DNA from: Candidatus Moraniibacteriota bacterium
GTDB taxonomy: Bacteria > Patescibacteriota > Minisyncoccia > Moranbacterales > UBA11712
Direction: 5' to 3'
Assembly (NCBI GenBank): GCA_028695025.1
Contig: JAQVJV010000010.1
Coordinates: 1-34,291, forward strand
Length of the DNA stretch: 34,291 bases
Of this stretch, positions 1 through 5,861 are shown one piece after another (the stretch's first letter is position 1; each line of letters opens with the position of its first letter). Both the position numbers and the translations under genes were made by a program. The notes beneath the pieces are model-generated. The model had not been told where the DNA came from, searched no databases, and saw only the letters and a list, made by a program, of their open reading frames with translations.

Positions 1-1
1 G

Positions 2-106
2 TATCGCCGATTGAGTAAAGATTATGAGTATCATCCGGAAACTGAAGAAAACATGATTTATATCGCTATGACCCATCTGATGCTTAAAAGATTAGCGAGA
101 AATTAA
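2..106 (+). CDS. IS5-type DDE transposase, C-terminal end (partial)
   Basis: The window opens inside a reading frame that gives 34 residues ending in a stop. It reads YRRLSKDYEYHPETEENM and then IYIAMTHLMLKRLARN. The pattern RRLSKDYE, then an acidic stretch, then MIYIAM and LMLKRLA is the usual C-terminal helix of IS5-family (IS427-like) DDE transposases. In that family it follows the catalytic glutamate, which lies outside the window. Only the last few percent of the protein is visible, so it cannot be told whether the element is intact. It marks the left edge of an accessory region. Confidence 0.7.
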   Translation, partial: YRRLSKDYEYHPETEENMIYIAMTHLMLKRLARN

Positions 107-123
107 CTTTTTTAACAGGCTCT
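107..123 (+). repeat. possible right end of the IS element
   Basis: Directly after the transposase stop comes a short T-run followed by AACAGGCTCT. IS5-type elements commonly end within about 20 bases of the transposase stop, with a terminal inverted repeat rich in such motifs. The left end is outside the window, so the repeat cannot be confirmed. This is a position-based guess. Confidence 0.25.
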
Positions 124-165
124 AATATGCAATATTAGGAATATTAACGCATTATACATCGTATA

Positions 166-291
166 ATAACAAGTTATCGGAAATAATTAAAAGTTTTTTA
201 TCCGCTTCGCGGATAATTATTTGGGACTATTTTTTATTTTTTTCCTACAAAAACTATTGACAAAACAATGCAAATGATGATAACTTGTTAT
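166..291. repeat. 13-bp inverted repeat pair spanning 126 bp
   Basis: ATAACAAGTTATC at 166-178 is the exact reverse complement of GATAACTTGTTAT at 279-291. The spacer holds a small hairpin (198-216, stem TTATCCG, loop CTTCG) and a -35 box. The 3' arm runs into GTTATGT, the same seven bases that close the attC-like site at 2359-2365. The 5' arm starts ATAACAA like the attC-like site at 3744. This could be a third, degenerate site or an operator pair over the promoter below. There is no gene between 107 and 432. Confidence 0.55.
257..284 (+). promoter_or_regulatory. candidate sigma70-type promoter of the peptide/radical SAM unit
   Basis: A perfect -35 TTGACA (257-262) is followed after 16 bases by GATAAC (279-284), which matches four of six -10 positions. 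The -10 lies inside the right arm of the 13-bp inverted repeat, so a protein bound to the repeat would block it. Transcription would give a leader of about 140 nt before the peptide gene. Confidence 0.45.
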
Positions 292-339
292 GTTGATAGT
301 TCTTTAACATCCAATCCCAAGTCCTATTTCTTTATATTG

Positions 340-396
340 CTCTTTTGGGCCAATAAAGTTAAATGGAAATCCATGGTGGATTTTCAACCCAAAGAG
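340..396 (+). promoter_or_regulatory. structured leader RNA before the RiPP-like peptide
   Basis: An outer stem pairs CTCTTTTGGG (340-349) with CCCAAAGAG (388-396), with one bulged T. It encloses an inner hairpin GGAAATCCA (365-373) with TGGATTTTC (377-385), also with one bulge. The two-tier stem sits between the candidate promoter and the Shine-Dalgarno sequence at 421. It may control the operon. I recognise no known riboswitch class in it. Confidence 0.4.
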
Positions 397-432
397 TAAT
401 TAAGACAATAGGCAAAGAAAGGAGGAAATGCC

Positions 433-516
433 ATGCAACCGGAAATCAAAAAGAAACCGGAAAAGAAGCGCGTGAAAGTGCGTATCGGCAAGGGCAGCTG
501 CAGCATCTGCGACTAG
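433..516 (+). CDS. 27-residue Cys-containing peptide, putative RiPP precursor
   Basis: A very short gene encodes a 27-residue peptide. The first half is Lys/Pro/Glu rich (MQPEIKKKPEKKR) and the C-terminus is GKGSCSICD, with Cys23 and Cys26. GGAGG at 421-425 lies seven bases before this ATG. The upstream ATG at 428 is too close to that motif. The gene is followed after 63 bases by a radical SAM/SPASM enzyme. A charged leader, a short Cys-bearing C-terminal core and an adjacent SPASM maturase are the standard arrangement of ribosomally made, radical-SAM-modified peptides (sactipeptides, ranthipeptides, mycofactocin). I infer that the last seven or so residues are the modified core. The peptide matches no family I can name, and no transporter or protease gene is adjacent. 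Confidence 0.65.
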   Translation: MQPEIKKKPEKKRVKVRIGKGSCSICD

Positions 517-530
517 CCCGTCCACCAACC

Positions 531-559
531 GAGGGGAGGGTTGAAAAAACTCTCCCCTC
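531..559 (+). terminator. intercistronic hairpin (attenuator or processing site)
   Basis: GAGGGGAG (531-538) pairs with CTCCCCTC (552-559) around a 13-nt loop, followed by ATTTCATTT rather than a clean T-run. It lies between the precursor peptide and its enzyme. A leaky terminator or RNA-stabilising hairpin in that position is common where a small peptide must be made in excess over its modifying enzyme. Confidence 0.55.
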
Positions 560-579
560 ATTTCATTTAGGAGGTAAGC

Positions 580-1659
580 ATGGAATGCAAAATTGAAACC
601 CCTCGTCTGGAAGTTGAGACCGAAGATACTATCTATGAGATAGAATTCGGCCAAGTCCAGATTGAAATTACAGGTCGATGCAATATGAGTTGCCAGCACT
701 GCAGAGCAGCCCATCAGCCCAAGCAAGACATGCCGATCGAACAAATCGTCAAAATCATCCGGTTTGCTCGACAGTTCAGTCCGAATTACAAAGAAGTGAT
801 CCTGTCTGGCGGTGAGCCATTGATACATCATGACTTCGCCGATGTCCTAAAACAAGTCCGCGAAAACGGCGGTGAATTCATCACCCTGACGACCAATGGG
901 TCGCTGCTTACGAGCGAACACCTTACGCTGATTAAAGATTTATCTTTTCAGCGTTTCGTGCTTTCGGTAAGTCTGGACAACCTAGACCCGACTAAACATG
1001 ATGAATTCCGCGCCCATAAGGGAGCCTTCCCCAAAGCCGTCGACGCTTTACGTCTGGTAGCCGAGTGCAACCTGCCAAATATTGTTGCTTCAATGCGCTC
1101 TACCATCCAGGCGACACAGATCAACGAGATGGAACGCATGGTGATCTTTGCGAAAGAAATTGGATGCAAGCGGGTTAGCTTCTCGGCGATACACCCAGCC
1201 GGCAAAGCAATCGAACGCGACGATCTCTGGATGAGCAAGGAGCAGAAGCTGGCGTTCATAAAGGAGGTCTATCGACTCAAGAAGCTGTTCCCAGATCTCA
1301 ACGTAACCACGAACGATCCCCTGAAGTGCCTACTCCGGGGGAAAAGCGATCAGGGCCAAGACGGTGAGCTTGTCTTTGACGGTTGTGGTGCGGCGGCTAT
1401 CACCTTCAACGTCAACTCCGACGGCACGATGACCCCATGCGCGCTACTTGACATACCGATGATGAAAGTTTTTCCTCTTACCATCGAGGAAATAACCGAG
1501 CGTTATCGAGAAAACCCCATCGTCAAAAACATGCTGGCAATGAACCTCAAAGGCAAGTGCGGATCCTGCCAAATGAAATACCAATGTGGCGGATGTCGCG
1601 CCCGTGCTTTAATCCAAAAAGGGGATTATCTCGAGGAGGACCCTCATTGTTGGGTGTAA
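580..1659 (+). CDS. radical SAM/SPASM peptide maturase
   Basis: This 359-residue protein has the radical SAM cluster motif CNMSCQHC (Cys34, 38, 41), the SAM-binding GGEP at 77-80, and a C-terminal SPASM domain. The SPASM cysteines are C269, C287, C327-x2-C330-x5-C336-x2-C339 and C357. These would hold two auxiliary 4Fe-4S clusters in addition to the SAM cluster. Such enzymes cleave SAM to a 5'-deoxyadenosyl radical and install thioether, C-C or decarboxylative changes in peptides. The overall pattern, including the CGGCRARA stretch, is closest to mycofactocin- and PqqE-type maturases, but no N-terminal RRE peptide-binding domain is evident. The start is set by AGGAGG at 569-574. It is clearly more GC-rich than the methyltransferase that follows, suggesting acquisition together with the peptide gene. 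Confidence 0.9.
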   Translation: MECKIETPRLEVETEDTIYEIEFGQVQIEITGRCNMSCQHCRAAHQPKQDMPIEQIVKIIRFARQFSPNYKEVILSGGEPLIHHDFADVLKQVRENGGEFITLTTNGSLLTSEHLTLIKDLSFQRFVLSVSLDNLDPTKHDEFRAHKGAFPKAVDALRLVAECNLPNIVASMRSTIQATQINEMERMVIFAKEIGCKRVSFSAIHPAGKAIERDDLWMSKEQKLAFIKEVYRLKKLFPDLNVTTNDPLKCLLRGKSDQGQDGELVFDGCGAAAITFNVNSDGTMTPCALLDIPMMKVFPLTIEEITERYRENPIVKNMLAMNLKGKCGSCQMKYQCGGCRARALIQKGDYLEEDPHCWV

Positions 1660-1678
1660 AAACCCACTTCTACTAACC

Positions 1679-1716
1679 AAGGCCATTTTTGAAAAATAAA
1701 ATGGCCTTCACTTTTT
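1679..1716 (+). terminator. rho-independent terminator after the maturase
   Basis: AAGGCCATTTT (1679-1689) pairs perfectly with AAAATGGCCTT (1698-1708), followed by CACTTTTTA. The 11-bp stem ends the peptide/maturase unit and separates it from the methyltransferase gene. Confidence 0.85.
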
Positions 1717-1734
1717 ATATTCACATTTTTATTA

Positions 1735-1740
1735 TATAAT
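1735..1740 (+). promoter_or_regulatory. -10 box giving a nearly leaderless mRNA
   Basis: A perfect TATAAT ends six bases before the methyltransferase ATG, so transcription would start at or next to the A of the start codon. There is no Shine-Dalgarno sequence. No convincing -35 is visible. Confidence 0.5.
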
Positions 1741-1746
1741 GAACAT

Positions 1747-2211
1747 ATGAATACCTACTTAAAAAAATTTATTGAAGAAAAATTTAAAAAACCAGGCAAA
1801 GCGCTGGATTTAGGAGCTGGTGATTTTTTTGATGTTGCTTGTCTGAAACAGTTAGACTGGAAATGCGAAGGAGTGGATGTGAAGACAGGAGTTAATTTGG
1901 AAAAATATTTTTTATCAAGAAAACGACCCTTTGATCTGGTTTTTTCAAATTATGTAATACATAAAATACAAAATAAAAAACAATTAATTAAAACAATTTT
2001 TGATAATCTAAAAGAAGACGGCTGGTTTTTTATTCACACCTTTGATAAAAAAGACAAGAATAGTAGGTCAAACTTGACGGCAAGTGACTTACGGAAAATA
2101 TTATCCAAACAGGGTTTCAAAAATATTAAAACCAGAATGTTTAGTTATTACGACAACGAAGAGGGACATAAACATTGGCATAAAATTTTAGAAGCAACCG
2201 GAAAAAAATAA
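1747..2211 (+). CDS. small class I SAM-dependent methyltransferase
   Basis: This 154-residue protein has SAM-binding motif I ALDLGAGDFFDV at about residues 19-30, an acidic motif II (GVDV), and the post-motif stretch FDLVFSNYVIHKI with LKEDGWFFIHTF typical of Methyltransf_11/TehB-like Rossmann methyltransferases. The acceptor cannot be predicted. The gene is AT-rich, has its own -10 box, and is cut off from the upstream maturase by a strong terminator, so I do not assign it to the peptide pathway. It is followed by an attC-like site, as expected of an integron cassette gene. The start is the only in-frame ATG before motif I that fits the promoter. Confidence 0.8.
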   Translation: MNTYLKKFIEEKFKKPGKALDLGAGDFFDVACLKQLDWKCEGVDVKTGVNLEKYFLSRKRPFDLVFSNYVIHKIQNKKQLIKTIFDNLKEDGWFFIHTFDKKDKNSRSNLTASDLRKILSKQGFKNIKTRMFSYYDNEEGHKHWHKILEATGKK

Positions 2212-2260
2212 AAAATAGCCCCAAATAATGTTTTGCTTCGCAAAACAAAAACTTTTAATT
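2212..2260. other. short AT-rich spacer with a GTTTTG/CAAAAC hairpin
   Basis: GTTTTG (2230-2235), loop CTTCG, CAAAAC (2241-2246) forms a small hairpin without a T-run. No gene is visible from here to 2674. The rest of that gap holds the attC-like site, one inverted-repeat arm and two terminators, listed separately. Confidence 0.4.
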
Positions 2261-2365
2261 ACATCCGATAACAACGAGTATCCGGTTACGGCTTTTTCCA
2301 AAAGCCTCCACCCAAATTTTCTTACGCTTCGCTTCAGAAAACTTCGGATACTCGTAACGTTATGT
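2261..2365 (+). other. attC-like recombination site 1
   Basis: The outer inverted boxes are ATAAC (2268-2272) and GTTATGT (2359-2365, near the R' consensus GTTRRRY). After short unpaired spacers, CGAGTATCCG (2275-2284) pairs with CGGATACTCG (2345-2354). The variable part carries its own hairpin GGCTTTT/AAAAGCC. Its 3' half closely matches that of the site at 3742-3870 in the same orientation, including CTTCGGAT and TAACGTTAT. Two nested stems with spacers are the attC architecture. It follows a short ORF directly. No integrase is in the window. Confidence 0.55.
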
Positions 2366-2443
2366 GAAATAAAATTCCTTTTCTTTTTTAAATTTGCTTT
2401 TTTATAATAAGGAAAAATAAGTTTTTTATCTTTTATAGAGGGG
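2359..2443. repeat. left arm of long imperfect inverted repeat
   Basis: The reverse complement of 2359-2401 matches 3706-3748 at 40 of 43 bases. Beyond that the similarity continues patchily to AGAGGGG at 2437-2443, which is complementary to CCCCTCT at 3658-3664. The arms enclose a 1.4-kb segment with a single GC-rich gene. This extends well outside the attC-like boxes, so it is not explained by their symmetry. Confidence 0.75.
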
Positions 2444-2451
2444 TATAAGGT

Positions 2452-2487
2452 GTTTTCTTCGCTACGCTACGAAAACGATTTTTTTAT
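2452..2487 (+). terminator. plus-strand terminator-like hairpin
   Basis: GTTTTC (2452-2457) pairs with GAAAAC (2471-2476), followed by GATTTTTTT. It would end rightward transcripts that read through the first attC-like site, facing the minus-strand terminator next to it. Confidence 0.4.
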
Positions 2488-2492
2488 ATAAC

Positions 2493-2513
2493 AAAAAACC
2501 GCCGTGCTGGCGG
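2493..2513 (-). terminator. rho-independent terminator of the GC-rich minus-strand gene
   Basis: On the minus strand CCGCC-AGCAC-GGCGG is followed by a run of six T. It lies about 160 bases past the stop of the 220-residue protein. Two further hairpins lie in that 3' UTR: ACCGA/TCGGT at 2570-2584 and GGGAGAAT/ATTCTCCC at 2593-2617. Confidence 0.8.
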
Positions 2514-2674
2514 AATCTGCAATTTTCACTTTTCGTCCTGCTCTTTGAAATCAGAATGGACTCATCAGTACCGACTTCATCGGTAGAAGTGAGGGAGAAT
2601 GGACAGAACATTCTCCCGATTTAAACCCTTGACCTCTATCTGTCTGCTCGTGGTGAGCTAGAGGTTTTGCTTGA

Positions 2675-3337
2675 CTACACGATTTCGATCTCCTCCCCTT
2701 CCGGTTCCGGCATTTCAGCCTCCGGATCCGTTTCGGGTTCAGGCTCGGGACGCTCGGGCGGCGACAAGAGCGAGGTGACCACCCTGTGAATTGGGAGGAT
2801 ATGCCTTTCGTCCACCGACTCAATGGCCGGGTGCTCGCAATCCTCGTCCGGATCGGCCTGGCATGTACGAACCAACACGTACTCGGAGAGTGTACTCCCC
2901 TCATACACATTGATCCACGCGTAGCCCGGGAGCGCCGAGTTAACCTCATCGCGACGAACATAGCCGGACTCGGTCGCCACCGGGTCGAGGATGATGTACC
3001 CACCGACCCGTCCGCTCCAGTTCCATACGAGGAGCGGCATGATCCACGCATCCTCCGGACGCGGCGTGGTTGGCTCGCCGTGTTGTTCGCGGACGACCCG
3101 TCCACCGACGATCGATCCGACTCCACCCGTGAAAATATGCAGGGTGGGAATGCGGATCCCCTCGGGGGCTTCGTCACGCGTTTCGCGGATAAACAGGCGC
3201 CGCGTGCACGCGCCGGACTCCGGCGAATGGAACTCGACGAGTTCCACCTGGGCATATTTGCCCACATTGCCGTTTAGCTCCGAACCCGTCCACAACTTAC
3301 CGGCTCCTCCGATTCCCGTTTCGATCTTTGTCCACAT
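2675..3337 (-). CDS. acidic 220-residue protein of unknown function
   Basis: I do not recognise this protein. It has no signal peptide or membrane segment. Glycine- and valine-rich, beta-like sequence (for example WNWSGRVGGYIILDPV) fills the first 180 residues. The last 30 are a Pro/Glu tail (PERPEPEPETDPEAEMPEPEG), probably disordered. It holds three cysteines and several RRDE-type charged turns. The start is fixed by AGGAG seven bases before the ATG. It has a perfect promoter about 200 bases upstream and its own terminator. It is far more GC-rich than its flanks and runs opposite to the neighbouring cassette genes, so it is probably an imported unit. Overlapping frames on either strand lack a ribosome-binding site. 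Confidence 0.75.
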   Translation of the reverse strand: MWTKIETGIGGAGKLWTGSELNGNVGKYAQVELVEFHSPESGACTRRLFIRETRDEAPEGIRIPTLHIFTGGVGSIVGGRVVREQHGEPTTPRPEDAWIMPLLVWNWSGRVGGYIILDPVATESGYVRRDEVNSALPGYAWINVYEGSTLSEYVLVRTCQADPDEDCEHPAIESVDERHILPIHRVVTSLLSPPERPEPEPETDPEAEMPEPEGEEIEIV

Positions 3338-3427
3338 AGTTTTTCTCCTTTTGGTTTTCCCTGCCTCCCTTGCGGTGAGGGCTTATGGGTACTGCCTGTC
3401 GATTAGTTTTTTTGGAGATCGCAATGA

Positions 3428-3479
3428 TTCGTGATCCCCATTAAGCGATTATTTCTACCCGCCTAATGGGGATCACGAA
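3428..3479 (-). promoter_or_regulatory. 20-bp leader hairpin
   Basis: TTCGTGATCCCCATTA (3428-3443) is the perfect reverse complement of 3464-3479. On the minus-strand RNA the pairing extends through one G-U and three more pairs to about 20 bp, with a 12-nt loop. It sits in the long 5' UTR of the gene at 2675-3337, about 60 bases after the predicted transcription start. No T-run follows, so it is not a simple terminator. Confidence 0.75.
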
Positions 3480-3540
3480 ACGTGGTCAAATTATGAAAGA
3501 ACTATATCAGATAAACTTTCTCAAGTTTAAATGACCTTTA

Positions 3541-3569
3541 AGTATAGCATCTTTTAAGTAGTTTGTCAA
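3541..3569 (-). promoter_or_regulatory. strong sigma70-type promoter
   Basis: On the minus strand TTGACA (3569-3564) and TATACT (3546-3541) are separated by exactly 17 bases. It drives the gene at 2675-3337 with a leader of roughly 195 nt. Confidence 0.85.
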
Positions 3570-3657
3570 TAGTTATACCGTTAAATGGCTTGTTTTAGCT
3601 AAATAATCCAAAAATACAATAAGGAGTTTTGGGCTTTGGGCATTCACCCCTTTAGTT
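3570..3657. other. gene-free spacer
   Basis: No gene is visible. TTTTGGGC near 3636 can pair with GCCCAAAA near 3666 around a C/T-rich loop. Otherwise I see nothing between the promoter at 3541-3569 and the right inverted-repeat arm. Confidence 0.4.
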
Positions 3658-3748
3658 CCCCTCTGCCCAAAATCAAAAACAAAAAACTTATTTATCATTT
3701 AGAATAAAAGCAAATTTAAAAAAGAAAAAGAATTTTACATCACATAAC
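3658..3748. repeat. right arm of long imperfect inverted repeat
   Basis: The partner of 2359-2443. The best block is 3706-3748, with 40 of 43 bases complementary. It ends in CACATAAC, which is also the first box of the second attC-like site. Confidence 0.75.
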
Positions 3749-3870
3749 AAAGCATATCCGGTTCAAAAATTTTGCACTATAATATAATAAGGAAAGCAAA
3801 ATTTCCTCTCCCAAATTTTTTTTCCGCTATCGCTGCACAAAAACTTCGGATGATGCCTAACGTTATACGC
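3742..3870 (+). other. attC-like recombination site 2
   Basis: ACATAAC (3742-3748) and GTTATAC (3862-3868) form the outer boxes. Inside, GCATATCCG (3752-3760) pairs with CGGATGATGC (3847-3856), leaving a single G at 3852 unpaired. A protruding extrahelical base in this arm is a hallmark of attC sites read as folded single strands. The variable part is about 85 bases. It shares the TATCCGGTT start and the ACTTCGGAT...TAACGTTAT end with site 1. Confidence 0.6.
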
Positions 3871-3944
3871 AATTCAAAAAATATTTTTTATGAGGAATTT
3901 TGACAGGCTTTTTTAAAAAAGGGGAATAAATTTTTTTATTAAAT

Positions 3945-4157
3945 ATGTTCAAACACTACAAAAAAATGAGCCATTGGCATCGCTCATTATACTATCTCAT
4001 CACAGGCATCGGAATCATCATTTTTTGGAGAGGAATATGGGGATTGTTGGATGTATATCTGTTCCCCGACAATCCAGCATTGAGTTATATCATCTCCACA
4101 ATCGGCGGACTGCTAATTCTATTTCTTAACGACTTTTCAATAGAAGAAATCGGCTGA
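3945..4157 (+). CDS. small two-helix membrane protein
   Basis: This 70-residue protein has a charged start (MFKHYKKMSHWHR) and two hydrophobic segments, at about residues 14-32 (SLYYLITGIGIIIFWRGIW) and 44-63 (ALSYIISTIGGLLILFLNDF), with a short loop and an acidic tail. It has no catalytic motif, and I cannot assign a function. It is the first gene after the second attC-like site. A TTGACA at 3900-3905 could be a -35 box, but no good -10 follows. There is no strong Shine-Dalgarno motif, so the ATG is chosen as the only one before the first helix. Confidence 0.6.
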   Translation: MFKHYKKMSHWHRSLYYLITGIGIIIFWRGIWGLLDVYLFPDNPALSYIISTIGGLLILFLNDFSIEEIG

Positions 4158-4193
4158 TTTTCCAATAAAAATTCCGGAAGCAATTTATTTTTT

Positions 4194-4526
4194 CTAATTC
4201 TGCAAATTTCCGTTTCTATCTTTTTTGTTTTTTGGAATTAACGTCATCATTTCATTGTACAGTTTTTGTATGCGGCCATAAGATTCCACAATACCCTTTA
4301 AATCTTCATCCCTGTCTATTATTTCAATCTGTTGTGTAGCCTCTTTAAACGAAATTTCCCCTCTTTCAAGTTTTTCCATTACGCCATTCACCTTCTCAAA
4401 GAGCGTCTCATTATATCTTTGATCAATCATCTTCAAAATCTTGACCAATTCAACCGCAACCGCGATGAATTGTTTTTCCGGATCCTGAAGTTCTTTGAAA
4501 ATTTTTTTGTCTTTTGCGTATTCCAT
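4194..4526 (-). CDS. hypothetical 110-residue helical protein
   Basis: An entirely charged, probably helical protein (for example LVKILKMIDQRYNETLFEKV and EKLERGEISFKEATQQIE) with no membrane segment or recognised domain. It starts five bases after the serS stop on the same strand and probably shares its transcript. The longer open frame reaching back into serS is rejected because that part is a shadow of serS. The start MEYAKDKK has no Shine-Dalgarno motif, like the other core genes here. Function unknown. Confidence 0.6.
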   Translation of the reverse strand: MEYAKDKKIFKELQDPEKQFIAVAVELVKILKMIDQRYNETLFEKVNGVMEKLERGEISFKEATQQIEIIDRDEDLKGIVESYGRIQKLYNEMMTLIPKNKKDRNGNLQN

Positions 4527-4531
4527 ATTAT

Positions 4532-5794
4532 TTATTTTTTTATCACTCCCATCCCCTCCGGCATCCATTTGCGAAGGACTTCCGGGACGACAATCGACCC
4601 GTCGGCTTGCTGGCCGTTTTCGATGACGGCAATCAAAGCCCGGGAAATTGCCACCGCTGTGCCATTGAGCATATGCAAATACTCTTTCGTCCCGTCGGCG
4701 CATTTCACTTTCACATTGAGCCGCCGCGCCTGGTATGTCGTCGTGTCCGAGGTTGAAGTCACTTCCCCCCAACCGTCGCGGCTGGTCATCCAAGCTTCAA
4801 GGTCGTATTTGCGATAAGCCGGCCCGCCAAGGTCCCCCGTGCAAATATCCACCACCCGGAACGGCACGCCGAGCTCCTTGAAAATTTCCACTTCGATATT
4901 CTTGATTTCCATGTGCATTTTCTCGGATTCTTCCGGAGTTGTATAGGCAAACATTTCCACTTTCGTGAACTGGTGGACGCGATAAAGCCCCGCGCTGTGC
5001 CGTCCGTATGACCCCGCTTCCGTGCGATAGCAGTGCGAAAGCGCGACATACCGAAGCGGCAATTTGTCTTCGGGAATAATTTCATCCATATGATACCCGC
5101 CCATCGTGATTTCCGCCGTCCCGACAAGGTTGAGGTCTGTGTTTTCGACGGAATAAATCTGCGTTTCCGATCCGCGCGGATTATATCCGATCCCAAGAAG
5201 AACCTTGTCCTTCGCAAGATCCGGCGTCGTAAACGGCACGAATCCTTTTTTCACCAGTTTTTCAAACGCAAAATTGATGAGTGCCTGCTCCAAAAATACC
5301 GCTTCGTTTTTGAGAAAATAGAACTTTGCTCCCGTCACTTTCGCTCCCCGCTCAAAATCGATCAAATCAAGATCTATCATCAGTTCCTCGTGCCCTTTCG
5401 GTTCGAAATCGAACTTTGGCGGCTCGCCGTATCGCTCGATTTCTTTGTTCTCACTGTCGTCCTTCCCGATCGGCGAATCCGGATGGGTCATATTTGGAAC
5501 GGCAATAAGCAGTTTTTTCCACTCTTTTTCCGTTTCCAAAAATTCCGGCTCGATTTTTTCGAGCTTCGTTTTGACATCTTTCCCCTTTTCGACCAAAGCC
5601 GCCTTGTCGGAAGCTGATTTTATTTCGTCGTTGATTTTGTTTTTCTCCTCTTTGAGTTCCCCGATTTCCGTGATCATTTTCCGCCGTTTTTCGTCCAATT
5701 CCAAAAGCCGGTCCACGTCGCACCCGATATTTCGGAGTTTACAATTTTTTTTCACCTCCTCCGCATTCTCGCGGATAAATTTGATGTCTAGCAT
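4532..5794 (-). CDS. serS: seryl-tRNA synthetase
   Basis: Charges tRNA-Ser with serine. The 420-residue length is normal. The N-terminal MLDIKFIRENAEEV leads into the long antiparallel coiled-coil arm (about residues 25-100) that grips the tRNA extra arm. The class II core follows: motif 2 region RYVALSHCYRTEAGSYGRHS with GLYRVHQFTKVEMF, then GDLGGPAYRKYDLEAWM, and motif 3 LNGTAVAISRALIAVIEN with its arginine. I start at MLDI. A TTG five codons upstream is possible but adds nothing conserved. It lies downstream of lysS and upstream of a small hypothetical gene on the same strand. Confidence 0.95.
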   Translation of the reverse strand: MLDIKFIRENAEEVKKNCKLRNIGCDVDRLLELDEKRRKMITEIGELKEEKNKINDEIKSASDKAALVEKGKDVKTKLEKIEPEFLETEKEWKKLLIAVPNMTHPDSPIGKDDSENKEIERYGEPPKFDFEPKGHEELMIDLDLIDFERGAKVTGAKFYFLKNEAVFLEQALINFAFEKLVKKGFVPFTTPDLAKDKVLLGIGYNPRGSETQIYSVENTDLNLVGTAEITMGGYHMDEIIPEDKLPLRYVALSHCYRTEAGSYGRHSAGLYRVHQFTKVEMFAYTTPEESEKMHMEIKNIEVEIFKELGVPFRVVDICTGDLGGPAYRKYDLEAWMTSRDGWGEVTSTSDTTTYQARRLNVKVKCADGTKEYLHMLNGTAVAISRALIAVIENGQQADGSIVVPEVLRKWMPEGMGVIKK

Positions 5795-5818
5795 GTAAAA
5801 ATAATTCAAAATTTAAAA

Positions 5819-5854
5819 ATCAAAATGCAAAATGACAATGAAAATTTCAAAACT
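5819..5854. repeat. 36-bp AT-rich word repeat, copy 1
   Basis: This lies between serS and lysS. It matches 22455-22490 (between mreB copy 2 and murA) at 35 of 36 bases, with the word CAAAATGCAAAATGACAATG. Looser relatives fill 8040-8090 and 14930-15062. Confidence 0.75.
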
Positions 5855-5861
5855 AGTGCTA

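Noticed and set aside
400-831. Minus-strand frame opposite the peptide/maturase region
   Set aside because: It is antisense to two well-supported genes with Shine-Dalgarno motifs and has no domain or ribosome-binding site.
1747-2211. Methyltransferase as a third member of the RiPP-like operon
   Set aside because: A strong terminator and its own -10 box separate it, and its base composition is clearly more AT-rich.
2551-3267. A 238-residue Arg/Ser-rich frame overlapping the 220-residue gene on the same strand
   Set aside because: Composition typical of an out-of-frame reading of GC-rich DNA; no ribosome-binding site. The frame at 2675-3337 has AGGAG, a promoter and a terminator.
2786-3434. 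Plus-strand frames over the same GC-rich region
   Set aside because: No promoter or Shine-Dalgarno on that strand; explained as shadows of the minus-strand gene.
1-4160. Prophage or toxin-antitoxin island
   Set aside because: No phage structural, integrase, or recognisable toxin or antitoxin genes were seen; the unknown proteins give no such motif.
4527-4793. N-terminal extension of the 110-residue protein back into serS
   Set aside because: The added part reads the serS C-terminus in another frame. The MEYAKDKK start just after the serS stop is enough.
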